Shown: positions 47,350 to 54,155 of the stretch, piece by piece
Layout: each line of letters starts with the position of its first letter
How positions within the stretch are numbered: the first letter of the stretch is position 1
Virus record (IMG/VR): IMGVR_UViG_3300042308_000168
Location: 110,500-174,499 of that record
Strand: one strand, 5' to 3'
DNA: 64,000 nucleotides
From: a virus
The notes under the pieces: generated by a model
What the model was told of the DNA's origin: nothing
What the model saw: the letters and a program-made list of their open reading frames with translations, nothing else
The model's database searches: none
Translations under genes and position numbers: made by a program

Positions 47350-47424
47350 GCTTCGTTCGTCTATTGGCTAGGACACTCGCCTCTCAAGCGGGAAAGATGG
47401 GATCGATACCCATACGAAGCACCA
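47350..47424 (+). tRNA. tRNA-Glu(CTC)
   Basis: Acceptor GCTTCGT/ACGAAGC, anticodon loop CTCTCAA, T-loop ATCGATA with A54, CCA encoded. Second Glu isoacceptor. Confidence 0.91.
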
Positions 47425-47429
47425 ATTAT

Positions 47430-47505
47430 GCGTCTCTGGTGTAGGTGATCCGCACGACGGTTTGAAGCACCGTAGGACTTAGTTTGATTCTAAGGGGACG
47501 CACCA
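47430..47505 (+). tRNA. tRNA-Phe(GAA)
   Basis: Acceptor GCGTCTC/GGGACGC, anticodon loop TTGAAGC, T-arm CTTAG-TTTGATT-CTAAG, A73, CCA encoded. Confidence 0.91.
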
Positions 47506-47506
47506 T

Positions 47507-47583
47507 GCCCTCGTAGCCCAATTGGCAGAGGCAGTTGATTCAAACCCAACTTAGTGTCAGTTCGAATCTGACCGAGGGCACCA
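47507..47583 (+). tRNA. tRNA-Leu(CAA), short variable arm
   Basis: Acceptor GCCCTCG/CGAGGGC, anticodon loop TTCAAAC (A31-C39 mismatch), T-loop TTCGAAT, CCA. Variable region about 4-5 nt; D-arm nearly identical to tRNA-Leu(TAG). Confidence 0.85.
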
Positions 47584-47589
47584 ATTCAT

Positions 47590-47663
47590 GCTGGGGTAGT
47601 GTAATGGAAGCACCTGGGTTTGTGGAGCCCAGAGCCTAGGATCGATACCTAGTCCCAGTACCA
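47590..47663 (+). tRNA. tRNA-His(GTG)
   Basis: Acceptor GCTGGGG/TCCCAGT (G1-T72), anticodon loop TTGTGGA, T-loop ATCGATA with A54, A73, CCA. No obvious G-1:C73 pair in the DNA. Confidence 0.88.
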
Positions 47664-47668
47664 TATTC

Positions 47669-47742
47669 GCTTCTGTAGTTCAAAGGTAGAACAGGGTCTT
47701 GGTAAGACTCAGACCTCGGATCGTTACCGGGCAGAAGCACCA
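47669..47742 (+). tRNA. tRNA-Thr(GGT)
   Basis: Acceptor GCTTCTG/CAGAAGC, anticodon loop TTGGTAA, T-loop ATCGTTA (A54, T58), A73, CCA encoded. Confidence 0.91.
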
Positions 47743-47747
47743 GTTAC

Positions 47748-47821
47748 GCCGGTTTAGTATAATGGCATTACAGTAGTTTCGTAATCTTCTGATAGGGGTT
47801 CGATTCCTCTAACCGGCACCA
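47748..47821 (+). tRNA. tRNA-Thr(CGT)
   Basis: Acceptor GCCGGTT/AACCGGC, T-loop TTCGATT, CCA encoded. Anticodon arm CAGTAG/CTTCTG has a T-T mismatch and a 9-nt loop centred on CGT. Confidence 0.82.
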
Positions 47822-47825
47822 TTAC

Positions 47826-47854
47826 TTGACATTCCGTTTTCGGTGTGTTATTAT
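47826..47854 (+). promoter_or_regulatory. sigma70-like promoter, TTGACATTCCGTTT type
   Basis: TTGACA 47826-47831, 17 bp, TATTAT 47849-47854; TTCCGTTT (47832-47839) is complementary to AAACGGAA (47873-47880) beside the start codon of the next gene. Confidence 0.82.
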
Positions 47855-47883
47855 TAGACATAATGAGAAAGGAAACGGAACTA

Positions 47884-48360
47884 ATGAAAAAGCTTTGGGT
47901 ATTTGATATCGATAACACTCTGGCAAATGTGCATCACCGTTGGGATCATCTACGGAACGGTAACAAGAATTGGGATGAGTTCTTTGCTGCACAAGATAAG
48001 GATACACCTTATCAGGCAGTTCTAGATGTTCTCCATGCTCTTGCATTTGACCGTGGTAAGATGCTAGGTGATAAGATTATCGTTGTGACTGGTCGTGATG
48101 AGCGTTTTCGTGAAGTCTCTTTAGAATGGCTTCGTCGTCATATCGATTATCCGTTTGAGAATGAAGACCTATATATGCGTCCCGGTGGTAACCGTGAAGA
48201 CGATGACAAGTTGAAGGTTCACATTATCAAGGATTGGCTTGCTGCTAATCCTGAATATAAAGTCGGTGCTATCTTTGAAGATCGTCACCGTATCATCGAT
48301 GCTTTTCGTGCCGAAGGTTGGTATACCTTTGAGTGCAATCAGGAGCGTCTAGAGTATTGA
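47884..48360 (+). CDS. HAD-family phosphatase, PseT-phosphatase-like
   Basis: 158 aa. WVFDIDNTLAN (motif I DxDxT), IIVVTGRDERFRE (motif II), DLYMRPGGNREDDDKLK (motif III Lys) and GAIFEDRHRIIDAFRAEG (motif IV) match HAD phosphatases of the polynucleotide-kinase 3'-phosphatase type. In T4, PseT phosphatase repairs tRNA ends cut by host anticodon nucleases; here it lies inside the tRNA array without a kinase domain, suggesting RNA or nucleotide phosphatase activity. Confidence 0.78.
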   Translation: MKKLWVFDIDNTLANVHHRWDHLRNGNKNWDEFFAAQDKDTPYQAVLDVLHALAFDRGKMLGDKIIVVTGRDERFREVSLEWLRRHIDYPFENEDLYMRPGGNREDDDKLKVHIIKDWLAANPEYKVGAIFEDRHRIIDAFRAEGWYTFECNQERLEY

Positions 48361-48366
48361 GTTTAT

Positions 48367-48440
48367 TGTTCCGTAGCTCAAAGGTAGAGCAATGTGCTGA
48401 TAACACATAGACACTGGATCGTTACCAGTCGGAACAACCA
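48367..48440 (+). tRNA. tRNA-Ile(GAT)
   Basis: Acceptor TGTTCCG/CGGAACA, anticodon loop CTGATAA, T-loop ATCGTTA (A54, T58), A73, CCA encoded. Confidence 0.92.
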
Positions 48441-48441
48441 T

Positions 48442-48527
48442 GGGGGACTATTTGGCTAAGGACGCCAAGGGGTCTGTAAAACCCAAGCCTATGTGCTGGC
48501 CCGGATCGTTACCGGGGTCCCCTACCA
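48442..48527 (+). tRNA. tRNA-Tyr(GTA)
   Basis: Class II. Acceptor GGGGGAC/GTCCCCT, anticodon loop CTGTAAA, long variable arm, T-loop ATCGTTA (A54, T58), A73, CCA encoded. Confidence 0.92.
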
Positions 48528-48535
48528 CTTCTTAT

Positions 48536-48611
48536 TCGGGGTTAGTTCAATTGGCAGAACGGCAGACTTTGAATCTGCATGTTGGTGGTTCGAGACCATC
48601 ACCCCGATCCA
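48536..48611 (+). tRNA. tRNA-Gln(TTG)
   Basis: Acceptor TCGGGGT/ACCCCGA, anticodon loop CTTTGAA, T-loop TTCGAGA, T73, CCA encoded. Confidence 0.93.
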
Positions 48612-48618
48612 TTCTTGT

Positions 48619-48693
48619 TCAGGATTAGTTTAACTGGTAAAACTCCGGACTCTGACTCCGGCATTCGAGGTTCGAATCCTTGATCCTGAACCA
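48619..48693 (+). tRNA. tRNA-Gln(CTG)
   Basis: Acceptor TCAGGAT/ATCCTGA, anticodon loop CTCTGAC, T-loop TTCGAAT, A73, CCA encoded. Last tRNA of the array. Confidence 0.92.
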
Positions 48694-48711
48694 ATCATTG
48701 AAAGGTATATT

Positions 48712-48975
48712 ATGACTGTTTTGTTTCCAGAAGATATCGGTATCACTTGCCCCAAAGAATTGGAATATATGTATGCTGATAATGCAGCATCCCCTGGTGA
48801 TGGTGATCCCGTTGTTACAGCATATCCTCAATATCCTATGAGTGCATGGGAACTCTGGAATTATCAGAAGGGTAAAGTCGCACAACATTGTAATGATTTG
48901 CAGACCAAGTATCCGTCCTACTTTAACTCTCATGCGAAATTTGCTCTACAAAATTTTATACGAGGTTTGAAATGA
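48712..48975 (+). CDS. 87-aa hypothetical protein
   Basis: GAAAGG ribosome site. CPKELEYMYADNAASPGDGD is acidic, then a helical C-terminus with QHCNDLQTKYPSYFNSHAKF. ATGA overlap into the RlpA-like gene. Unrecognised. Confidence 0.62.
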   Translation: MTVLFPEDIGITCPKELEYMYADNAASPGDGDPVVTAYPQYPMSAWELWNYQKGKVAQHCNDLQTKYPSYFNSHAKFALQNFIRGLK

Positions 48976-49457
48976 ACAAAGCATTTTCTACTCTAGCCAT
49001 ATTCATCACCCTCACAACTTCGGCCGCCGCCGATCCGTTATCCGATTTTTTCGGTGGTATCTTTGGCGGTCAATCACAAACACAACAACAGACAGTCAAA
49101 GGAAGAAATAGACATGGCCGAAGCGTTCAAAGCAATGGTAATGACACTTGGAATGTTGGTTGGGGCTCTCATGATACTGGAGGGAGCCGCATGGTTGCTT
49201 CATTCTACGGTCACGGAGAGAGACTTTCAAAACACACCGCTTCGGGGGCAGTTTTCAACCCTCACGCCTTCACCGCAGCCCATCGAACACTGCCGTTTGG
49301 TACGCACCTGCGTGTTTGCCATCAGGGTTGTGTAAATGTCGTGGTCAATGACCGAGGTCCTTTCGTTCGTGGTCGGTCTCTTGATCTTTCCTATGGTGCT
49401 GCTAGGGCTATCGGCATGGGTAGCACATCAGCAATCACAGTCCAGAGACTAAATTAA
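48972..49457 (+). CDS. exported RlpA-like (double-psi barrel) protein
   Basis: 161 aa. MNKAFSTLAIFITLTTSAAA is a signal peptide. A linker of about 50 residues precedes VASFYGHG...LSKHTASGAVF, TAAHRTLPFGTHLRV and VVNDRGPFVRGRSLDLSYGA, the RlpA pattern (ASxYG...TAAHxxLPFG...DRGPF...DLS). RlpA proteins bind or cleave peptidoglycan glycan strands. Possible role in lysis or cell-wall access. Confidence 0.82.
   Translation: MNKAFSTLAIFITLTTSAAADPLSDFFGGIFGGQSQTQQQTVKGRNRHGRSVQSNGNDTWNVGWGSHDTGGSRMVASFYGHGERLSKHTASGAVFNPHAFTAAHRTLPFGTHLRVCHQGCVNVVVNDRGPFVRGRSLDLSYGAARAIGMGSTSAITVQRLN
49114..49335 (+). CDS. possible nested membrane-protein gene inside the RlpA-like gene
   Basis: 73 aa in the +1 frame relative to the host gene. 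AAAGGAAG lies 8 nt upstream, and MVMTLGMLVGALMILEGAAW (about 8-27) is a convincing membrane helix. The C-terminus is forced by the other frame and looks random. Embedded lysis genes occur in phages, but this one rests on SD plus helix only. Confidence 0.3.
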   Translation: MAEAFKAMVMTLGMLVGALMILEGAAWLLHSTVTERDFQNTPLRGQFSTLTPSPQPIEHCRLVRTCVFAIRVV

Positions 49458-49461
49458 TTTC

Positions 49462-49490
49462 TTGACAAAACGCTCCGAGGACTATATATT
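49462..49490 (+). promoter_or_regulatory. sigma70-like promoter
   Basis: TTGACA 49462-49467, 17 bp, TATATT 49485-49490. The transcript would begin in a perfect 8-bp hairpin TATTGTGC/GCACAATA (49495-49513), followed by a GCTTC/GAAGC hairpin, then AAAGGAAAAG before the start codon. Confidence 0.82.
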
Positions 49491-49557
49491 ATTGTATTGT
49501 GCGCTGCACAATAGAAATTGCTTCGCCTAATGGGAAGCGCAACATAAAGGAAAAGAA

Positions 49558-49785
49558 ATGAATAAGGTTATTTCTCTACTAACAATCCTCACACTAGCAA
49601 CACCAGCATTTGCTGCCGACTATAAGATTGACACATATGAAAAGTATGGTTATGCCGCTGGTGCTTCTGCTATCCCTAGCACAGAGTTGAAGGGTGGACT
49701 TCGTGGCTCTCATGTAGCCGCTAATCATCACCAGGAAAACTCTTACTACCCTGGCTACGCAGCCACACATCCTACGGTAAAGTAA
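49558..49785 (+). CDS. 75-aa secreted protein
   Basis: MNKVISLLTILTLATPAFAA is a Sec signal peptide. The mature part (YKIDTYEKYGYAAGASAIPS, HHQENSYYPGYAATHP) is Tyr/His/Gly-rich and small. Strong promoter with stable 5' hairpin suggests abundant expression. Function unknown. Confidence 0.68.
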   Translation: MNKVISLLTILTLATPAFAADYKIDTYEKYGYAAGASAIPSTELKGGLRGSHVAANHHQENSYYPGYAATHPTVK

Positions 49786-49792
49786 AAAACAC

Positions 49793-49821
49793 TTGACATT
49801 CCGTTTCTCCTATGCTAATAT
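49793..49821 (+). promoter_or_regulatory. sigma70-like promoter, TTGACATTCCGTTT type
   Basis: TTGACA 49793-49798, 17 bp, TAATAT 49816-49821. Confidence 0.84.
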
Positions 49822-49851
49822 TATGCATAATGTGAAAGGAGAAACGGAATG
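49797..49851 (+). repeat. 15-bp inverted repeat from promoter spacer to start codon
   Basis: CATTCCGTTTCTCCT (49797-49811) is exactly complementary to AGGAGAAACGGAATG (49837-49851), which contains the ribosome site and ATG of the next gene. Confidence 0.9.
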
Positions 49852-50136
49852 GTTACCAAGACTGTTTACCGAGAAGTCGCCGTTGATGTTGATATCGACC
49901 TTGACGATTATGACACGGATGAGTTGATTGCTGAAATCGAAGATCGTGATGGTGGTAATAAATGGCTAGTGGTTGATAAACTCGATACTGATTTTGTCGC
50001 CCCTGATGTTGAAGATAAGATCCGTGATCTTAAAGAAGACTTTCTAAACTGGTATCAGTTCGGTATGAAGAATGAAAACTTTGAAAAGGCTCTTAAGGAG
50101 TTTTTCAAGGACACTATCGATGAGTTTATTATCTGA
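49849..50136 (+). CDS. 95-aa acidic hypothetical protein
   Basis: YREVAVDVDIDLDDYDTDEL then IAEIEDRDGGNKWLV is highly acidic; C-terminal half helical (KDLNWYQFGMKNENF-like). Strong ribosome site AAAGGAG. DNA-mimic-like charge is possible but unproven. Confidence 0.65.
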   Translation: MVTKTVYREVAVDVDIDLDDYDTDELIAEIEDRDGGNKWLVVDKLDTDFVAPDVEDKIRDLKEDFLNWYQFGMKNENFEKALKEFFKDTIDEFII

Positions 50137-50147
50137 GGAGATATACA

Positions 50148-50354
50148 ATGGCTACGAAGACTTCAACAAAGATCAGCGATAAGATGGAGAAGGTCTCCGA
50201 CAACTTTACTATATATCGTTACGACAACGGATACATGATTGAAATCTGTGGTCGCAATAAGGATGAGGATTGGGTGACTGCTAAGGTGGTTTGCACCAAT
50301 GTTGACGAATTGATCGAACTTGTTAAAGAGTCTTTAACACTTCCCATCGACTAA
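50148..50354 (+). CDS. 68-aa hypothetical protein
   Basis: GAGGAG 9 nt upstream. FTIYRYDNGYMIEICGRNKD and EDWVTAKVVCTNVDELIELV form a small alpha/beta pattern. Phage proteins with YxNGYM(I/V)EIxGR segments are widespread and uncharacterised. Confidence 0.68.
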   Translation: MATKTSTKISDKMEKVSDNFTIYRYDNGYMIEICGRNKDEDWVTAKVVCTNVDELIELVKESLTLPID

Positions 50355-50366
50355 AGGAACACAATC

Positions 50367-50675
50367 ATGAGAAATAAGATTATCGCATTGGTCGCCGCCA
50401 TCGGTATTACCTTTGCTGCTATTGCACCTGCTAATGCATGGTATCGTGGCGGTTGGGGTGGCTATGGTGGTGGCTGGGGCTACGGCGGAGGCTGGGGTTA
50501 TGGCGGCGGTGCTGCTATTGCTGGTCTAGCTGTAGGCGCTCTTGCTGGCGCTGCTATTGCAGGTGCCGCTAATCCGTATTATGGTGGTTACTACGGGGGT
50601 TATTATCCTCAGTATTACGGTGGTTATTATGCACCAGGCTATTACTATGCTCCTGGTTACTACGGCGGGTGGTAA
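50367..50675 (+). CDS. secreted Gly/Tyr-rich protein
   Basis: 102 aa. MRNKIIALVAAIGITFAAIA plus PANA is a signal peptide. The mature region is Gly/Tyr/Trp repeats (GGWGYGG, YYGGYY) around an Ala/Gly hydrophobic segment AIAGLAVGALAGAAIAGAA that may insert in membrane. Resembles low-complexity bacterial envelope proteins (YXWGXW-like); function unknown. Confidence 0.7.
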   Translation: MRNKIIALVAAIGITFAAIAPANAWYRGGWGGYGGGWGYGGGWGYGGGAAIAGLAVGALAGAAIAGAANPYYGGYYGGYYPQYYGGYYAPGYYYAPGYYGGW

Positions 50676-50700
50676 GTTATAATTAACAGCGAGGAAGAGA

Positions 50701-50991
50701 ATGTGCTACTACACTGTAACTTTAGATCATGTTGCAAGTGAAGGCCATAAACGGGCCATTATGATATTGGATGCCAAAGATAAAACCGAGGCAACTGCCA
50801 AGTTTCTAAACACCTTCGGACCACAATACTACAACGATCTTAATTTGGTCGAAGGCATTCATGTTCCCGAGGGGTTTGATCGCCTCTTGACAGAACATGC
50901 CAAGAAGTATATACTGAAAGCTAAAACTAAGGCAGACGATGCTCCGCCTCTAATGTCTTACCAGAATATGATACATCTTAAATATGGGTGA
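50701..50991 (+). CDS. 96-aa hypothetical protein
   Basis: GAGGAAGAG upstream. MCYYTVTLDHVASEGHKRAI and MILDAKDKTEATAKFLNTFG suggest a ferredoxin-like small fold. Unrecognised. Three bases before the carbamoyltransferase gene. Confidence 0.62.
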   Translation: MCYYTVTLDHVASEGHKRAIMILDAKDKTEATAKFLNTFGPQYYNDLNLVEGIHVPEGFDRLLTEHAKKYILKAKTKADDAPPLMSYQNMIHLKYG

Positions 50992-50994
50992 TGA

Positions 50995-52542
50995 ATGAAG
51001 TTTTTAGGGATTAGAAATCATCATGATACAAACATTACATACACAGATGGCACGAAAGTAAAATACCTAAAGCTAGAAAGAAACTTACAAGAAAAACACT
51101 ACTGCTATTACAACTACGAAGAAATTGTAGCGGAAGAGTTTGATATTATCTTTAGAAAGAGCAAGGAACTTTTGGGCGTAGATTTTCGCTCATTAGACGC
51201 CATTGCTCTTTCTCTCGTTTATCCAGACAATGTGTTTAAGTTTCAGCCGTTTGTTCATGTCAATGAATTGTATCAGAAGTTAGATAAGAAGAAATATCCT
51301 TTCTGGGATCAGTTCTCTTGTCCTGTCTATAATCTAGATCACCACTATGCCCATGCACTAAGCTGTTGGCCTCTTATTGAGGATGCCAATAGCATTGTGA
51401 TTGATGGCATGGGTTCTCATAAGCGTTTCTTTTCTGCATTTAAGAATAACGACCTTGTTGATTATGTCGATATTACCGAGTGCGATAGTTTCTCATTGTT
51501 GATGAATGTTATTGGTGAGCAAATGGGCATGAAGGGTATCATCATCGATCATGCCGGCAAACTCATGGCTCTTAAGGCGTATCATAAACTTGATGATGTG
51601 TTTATCAAGCGAGTGTTTGATTATGCCAAGTATATGAAATACAGAAACATGCATTCGTTTCTTGAACTTGTAGAAGCCTTGCAAGAGAAGAATGGACAGA
51701 ATGTCAAAGACAAGCAGGCACTAATCGATAAGACATATCTTGTTCATGAGTTTATGAATAGAAAGTTGCCGGACTATATCGGTCAGTTTGTTGATGATAA
51801 TGAGGTCTTTACATATTCAGGCGGTACGGCACAAAACACGGTTGTCAATACTGTGCTTAAGAGCCGTTATAAGAACATGATCATTCCACCACATTGTCCT
51901 GATGATGGCATTAGTTTGGGTTGTGTAGAGTTTCTTAGAAGAAAATATAAGCAACCTTCTTTTGAGAAGAAAAACTTTCCATTCTGGCAATCTGACGAAG
52001 ATGGCGGAGTGCCCAATGATGTGACTATTGATCGGGCTGCCGAATTACTTGCACAAGGTAAGATTGTTGGTTGGTATCAAGGTAATGGTGAGATTGGTCC
52101 AAGAGCATTGGGCAATCGTTCTATTCTCATGGACCCAACAATCAAGCGTGGCAAAGATGTTATCAATAACAAGGTGAAACATCGTGAGCCGTATCGTCCA
52201 TTCGGTGCATCTATCTTGCTTGGTGATGTTAGTAGAGTATTTCAGTGGCACGATGAAAGTCCTTACATGCTATATAATGCCAAGTGCAGAGAACCAAAAC
52301 GATATTCATCTATTGTTCATGTTGATGGATCATGCCGCATACAAACGGTAAATCAAGAGCATGAACATTTCTACCGTCTGATTGATTCCTTTAAGCGCAA
52401 GACAGGCATTCCTACCGTTCTCAATACCTCATTAAACATTGACGGTAAGCCAATTGCTGCATATAAACAAGATGCTAAAACATTGTTTGAAAAGACAGAA
52501 ATGGATGCGGTAATCATTGGTAACGATATCTTGACAAAGTGA
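50995..52542 (+). CDS. NodU/CmcH-family O-carbamoyltransferase
   Basis: 515 aa. FLGIRNHHDTNITY, NLDHHYAHALSCWPLIEDAN and SIVIDGMGSH form the Kae1-like ATPase domain, and the C-terminal half GWYQGNGEIGPRALGNRSIL plus MDP, HREPYRPFGASIL and PTVLNTSLNIDGKP is the carbamoyltransferase signature. These enzymes move a carbamoyl group from carbamoyl phosphate via carbamoyl-AMP onto sugar hydroxyls (nod factors, antibiotics). Here it might decorate a phage-made sugar or base. Confidence 0.92.
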   Translation: MKFLGIRNHHDTNITYTDGTKVKYLKLERNLQEKHYCYYNYEEIVAEEFDIIFRKSKELLGVDFRSLDAIALSLVYPDNVFKFQPFVHVNELYQKLDKKKYPFWDQFSCPVYNLDHHYAHALSCWPLIEDANSIVIDGMGSHKRFFSAFKNNDLVDYVDITECDSFSLLMNVIGEQMGMKGIIIDHAGKLMALKAYHKLDDVFIKRVFDYAKYMKYRNMHSFLELVEALQEKNGQNVKDKQALIDKTYLVHEFMNRKLPDYIGQFVDDNEVFTYSGGTAQNTVVNTVLKSRYKNMIIPPHCPDDGISLGCVEFLRRKYKQPSFEKKNFPFWQSDEDGGVPNDVTIDRAAELLAQGKIVGWYQGNGEIGPRALGNRSILMDPTIKRGKDVINNKVKHREPYRPFGASILLGDVSRVFQWHDESPYMLYNAKCREPKRYSSIVHVDGSCRIQTVNQEHEHFYRLIDSFKRKTGIPTVLNTSLNIDGKPIAAYKQDAKTLFEKTEMDAVIIGNDILTK

Positions 52543-52559
52543 AATCTTTCATATATAAT
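52531..52559 (+). promoter_or_regulatory. sigma70-like promoter inside the carbamoyltransferase 3' end
   Basis: TTGACA 52531-52536, 17 bp, TATAAT 52554-52559; leader ATTATGAAAGTGAGGAAAGG to ATG 52584. Confidence 0.85.
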
Positions 52560-52583
52560 ACATTATGAAAGTGAGGAAAGGTT

Positions 52584-52922
52584 ATGAAGAAGATACTTCT
52601 GGCTACCGTTCTGTTTATTGCTCCTGTGACTTCCGCTAATGCTTGGTGGGATGGATATGGCGGATTTACATGCGGCTACATGGACCCGCTAACATCGTTT
52701 CTAGATGGCATCTTTGGTCCTCCGTGTCCGCCGCCGATGCCAGTAAGAGTTGCGCCAGCACCGGTGCCTGTTGCTCGACCAGTGCCAGTTCCCGCACCCG
52801 TTCCGGTTGCTGCACCCATGCCAATGGCTGCACCGATGCCAGTTCCTGTGCCGGTACCCGGTCTGTTTATCGACCCATACCTTGTTAATGTTTGTGCTAG
52901 AAACCCAGGCGGATGCCTCTAA
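52584..52922 (+). CDS. secreted Pro/Ala/Val-rich protein
   Basis: 112 aa. MKKILLATVLFIAPVTSANA signal peptide, then Cys-containing WDGYGGFTCGYMDPL, and a long PVPVxxPM low-complexity region, ending DPYLVNVCARNPGGCL. Four or so cysteines at the ends could pair. Extended periplasm-spanning linker-like protein; function unknown. Confidence 0.7.
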   Translation: MKKILLATVLFIAPVTSANAWWDGYGGFTCGYMDPLTSFLDGIFGPPCPPPMPVRVAPAPVPVARPVPVPAPVPVAAPMPMAAPMPVPVPVPGLFIDPYLVNVCARNPGGCL

Positions 52923-52933
52923 AGGAGATTAAA

Positions 52934-53305
52934 ATGCGTCATGTTATTATTGCTGTTGTTGGTGTCTTTCTTGGTTCAGCTTTCTTTCAGTATGTGAACC
53001 ATGCTCATGGTGCAGAAGCGTCTAAGAAGGAAGAACTCCCTTGTGCCAATAACAAGGATATCGAAAAGATTATGAATGACAAAGGTTACTCTTTGTTGCT
53101 AAATATGACACGCAAAGAAGACAATAAGGATGGTATCATCGAAACAGTATGGATCGGTGGCACTAACATTGTTATTACTGCGACCACACCTAAGGGTGAA
53201 GCTAGTTGCTTGATTGCCAATATGGGCAATGTTATTGTTAACCCAAATACGATTGAAGAAGTTTGGGAGAACTATAAGAAGCAGACTAAGCAAAAAGACA
53301 TTTAA
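52934..53305 (+). CDS. 123-aa exported or anchored protein
   Basis: Start 52934 (AAGGAGATT upstream). RHVIIAVVGVFLGSAFFQYV followed by HAHGAE is a signal anchor or cleavable peptide. The mature domain has WIGGTNIVITATTPKGEASC, two cysteines and a basic tail. Unrecognised. Confidence 0.65.
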   Translation: MRHVIIAVVGVFLGSAFFQYVNHAHGAEASKKEELPCANNKDIEKIMNDKGYSLLLNMTRKEDNKDGIIETVWIGGTNIVITATTPKGEASCLIANMGNVIVNPNTIEEVWENYKKQTKQKDI

Positions 53306-53320
53306 TAGAGGAAGAGATAA

Positions 53321-53668
53321 ATGGCTTGGGGATATCATTTGAGCCTTGACTGCTATGCAGGTGACAAGGAACTCGTTAAGAGCGGGACAAACATTGAAGC
53401 GTTTGCCAAAGTATTGGTAAAGCGTATTCAGATGAAGGCTTACGGTGAACCGCAAGTCATTCATTTCGGTGAAGATGACAAGCAGGGTTATACACTCGTG
53501 CAGTTAATTGAAACCTCAAATATCTGTGGTCATTTTTGTGATGACACAGGCAATTTCTATATCGATGTATTCTCATGTAAGCCTTACGAGAATGCTGTAG
53601 TAGTAGAAACAGTAAAACAGTTTTTTCATCCAGAACGAATAGTAGAGCATTACATAGAAAGAGAATAG
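53321..53668 (+). CDS. S-adenosylmethionine decarboxylase-like protein (SpeD)
   Basis: 115 aa, the size of small bacterial-type SpeD proenzymes. GYHLSLDCYAGDK at the N-terminus, GYTLVQLIETSNICGHF (Ser expected to become the pyruvoyl cofactor) and NFYIDVFSCKPYENAVVV match AdoMetDC. It supplies the aminopropyl donor for spermidine; T4-like cyanophages carry speD as an auxiliary gene. The normal HIS(I)H after the Ser is changed to NICGH, so activity is uncertain. Confidence 0.8.
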   Translation: MAWGYHLSLDCYAGDKELVKSGTNIEAFAKVLVKRIQMKAYGEPQVIHFGEDDKQGYTLVQLIETSNICGHFCDDTGNFYIDVFSCKPYENAVVVETVKQFFHPERIVEHYIERE

Positions 53669-53670
53669 TT

Positions 53671-54144
53671 ATGAGACGGAGGCTAGATTTAAATGAGGTC
53701 AAAGACTACATTGAAAACTCCTCAGAATCAACCCGAATCTATATCGGTGCTGACTCAGAACGCCATAGAAGGGGCGGTGTTTGGTTCGCTGATTATGCTA
53801 CAGTGGTGGTCATTCACATTGACGGCAATCGAGGCGCAAAGGTCTTTGGTGAAATCACTACGGAGCGTGATTACGACCAGTCAAAAGACAAGCCAAGAAT
53901 GCGATTGATGAATGAGGTGATGAAGGCTGCCGAACTCTATCTAGAACTAGCCGAGTGTATTGGTAACAGGGAATGTGAAGTTCATATCGATATTAATCCT
54001 GATCATAAGCATGGTTCATCTTGTGTTATCAGTGAAGCAGTTGGCTACATTCGTGGCATGACTGGTGTGACTCCTAGAGTTAAGCCAGAGGCATGGGCCG
54101 CTTCTATCGCTGCGGATAAGTTTCCAGAATTGGCGGCAAACTGA
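53671..54144 (+). CDS. RNase H-like YkuK/DUF458-type protein
   Basis: 157 aa. RIYIGADSERHRRGGVWFAD, EVHIDINPDHKHGSSCVISE and RVKPEAWAASIAADKFPE match a phage family related to DUF458 (YkuK), predicted to have an RNase-H-like fold with acidic residues in IGADS and HIDINPD. Possible RNase H function in primer removal is inference. Confidence 0.78.
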   Translation: MRRRLDLNEVKDYIENSSESTRIYIGADSERHRRGGVWFADYATVVVIHIDGNRGAKVFGEITTERDYDQSKDKPRMRLMNEVMKAAELYLELAECIGNRECEVHIDINPDHKHGSSCVISEAVGYIRGMTGVTPRVKPEAWAASIAADKFPELAAN

Positions 54145-54155
54145 TATAAAGTTTG

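Noticed and set aside
44102-47821. CRISPR array
   Set aside because: Regularly spaced similar segments (GTTCGANTC, CCA) are tRNA T-arms and ends, not direct repeats with spacers, and no cas genes are present.
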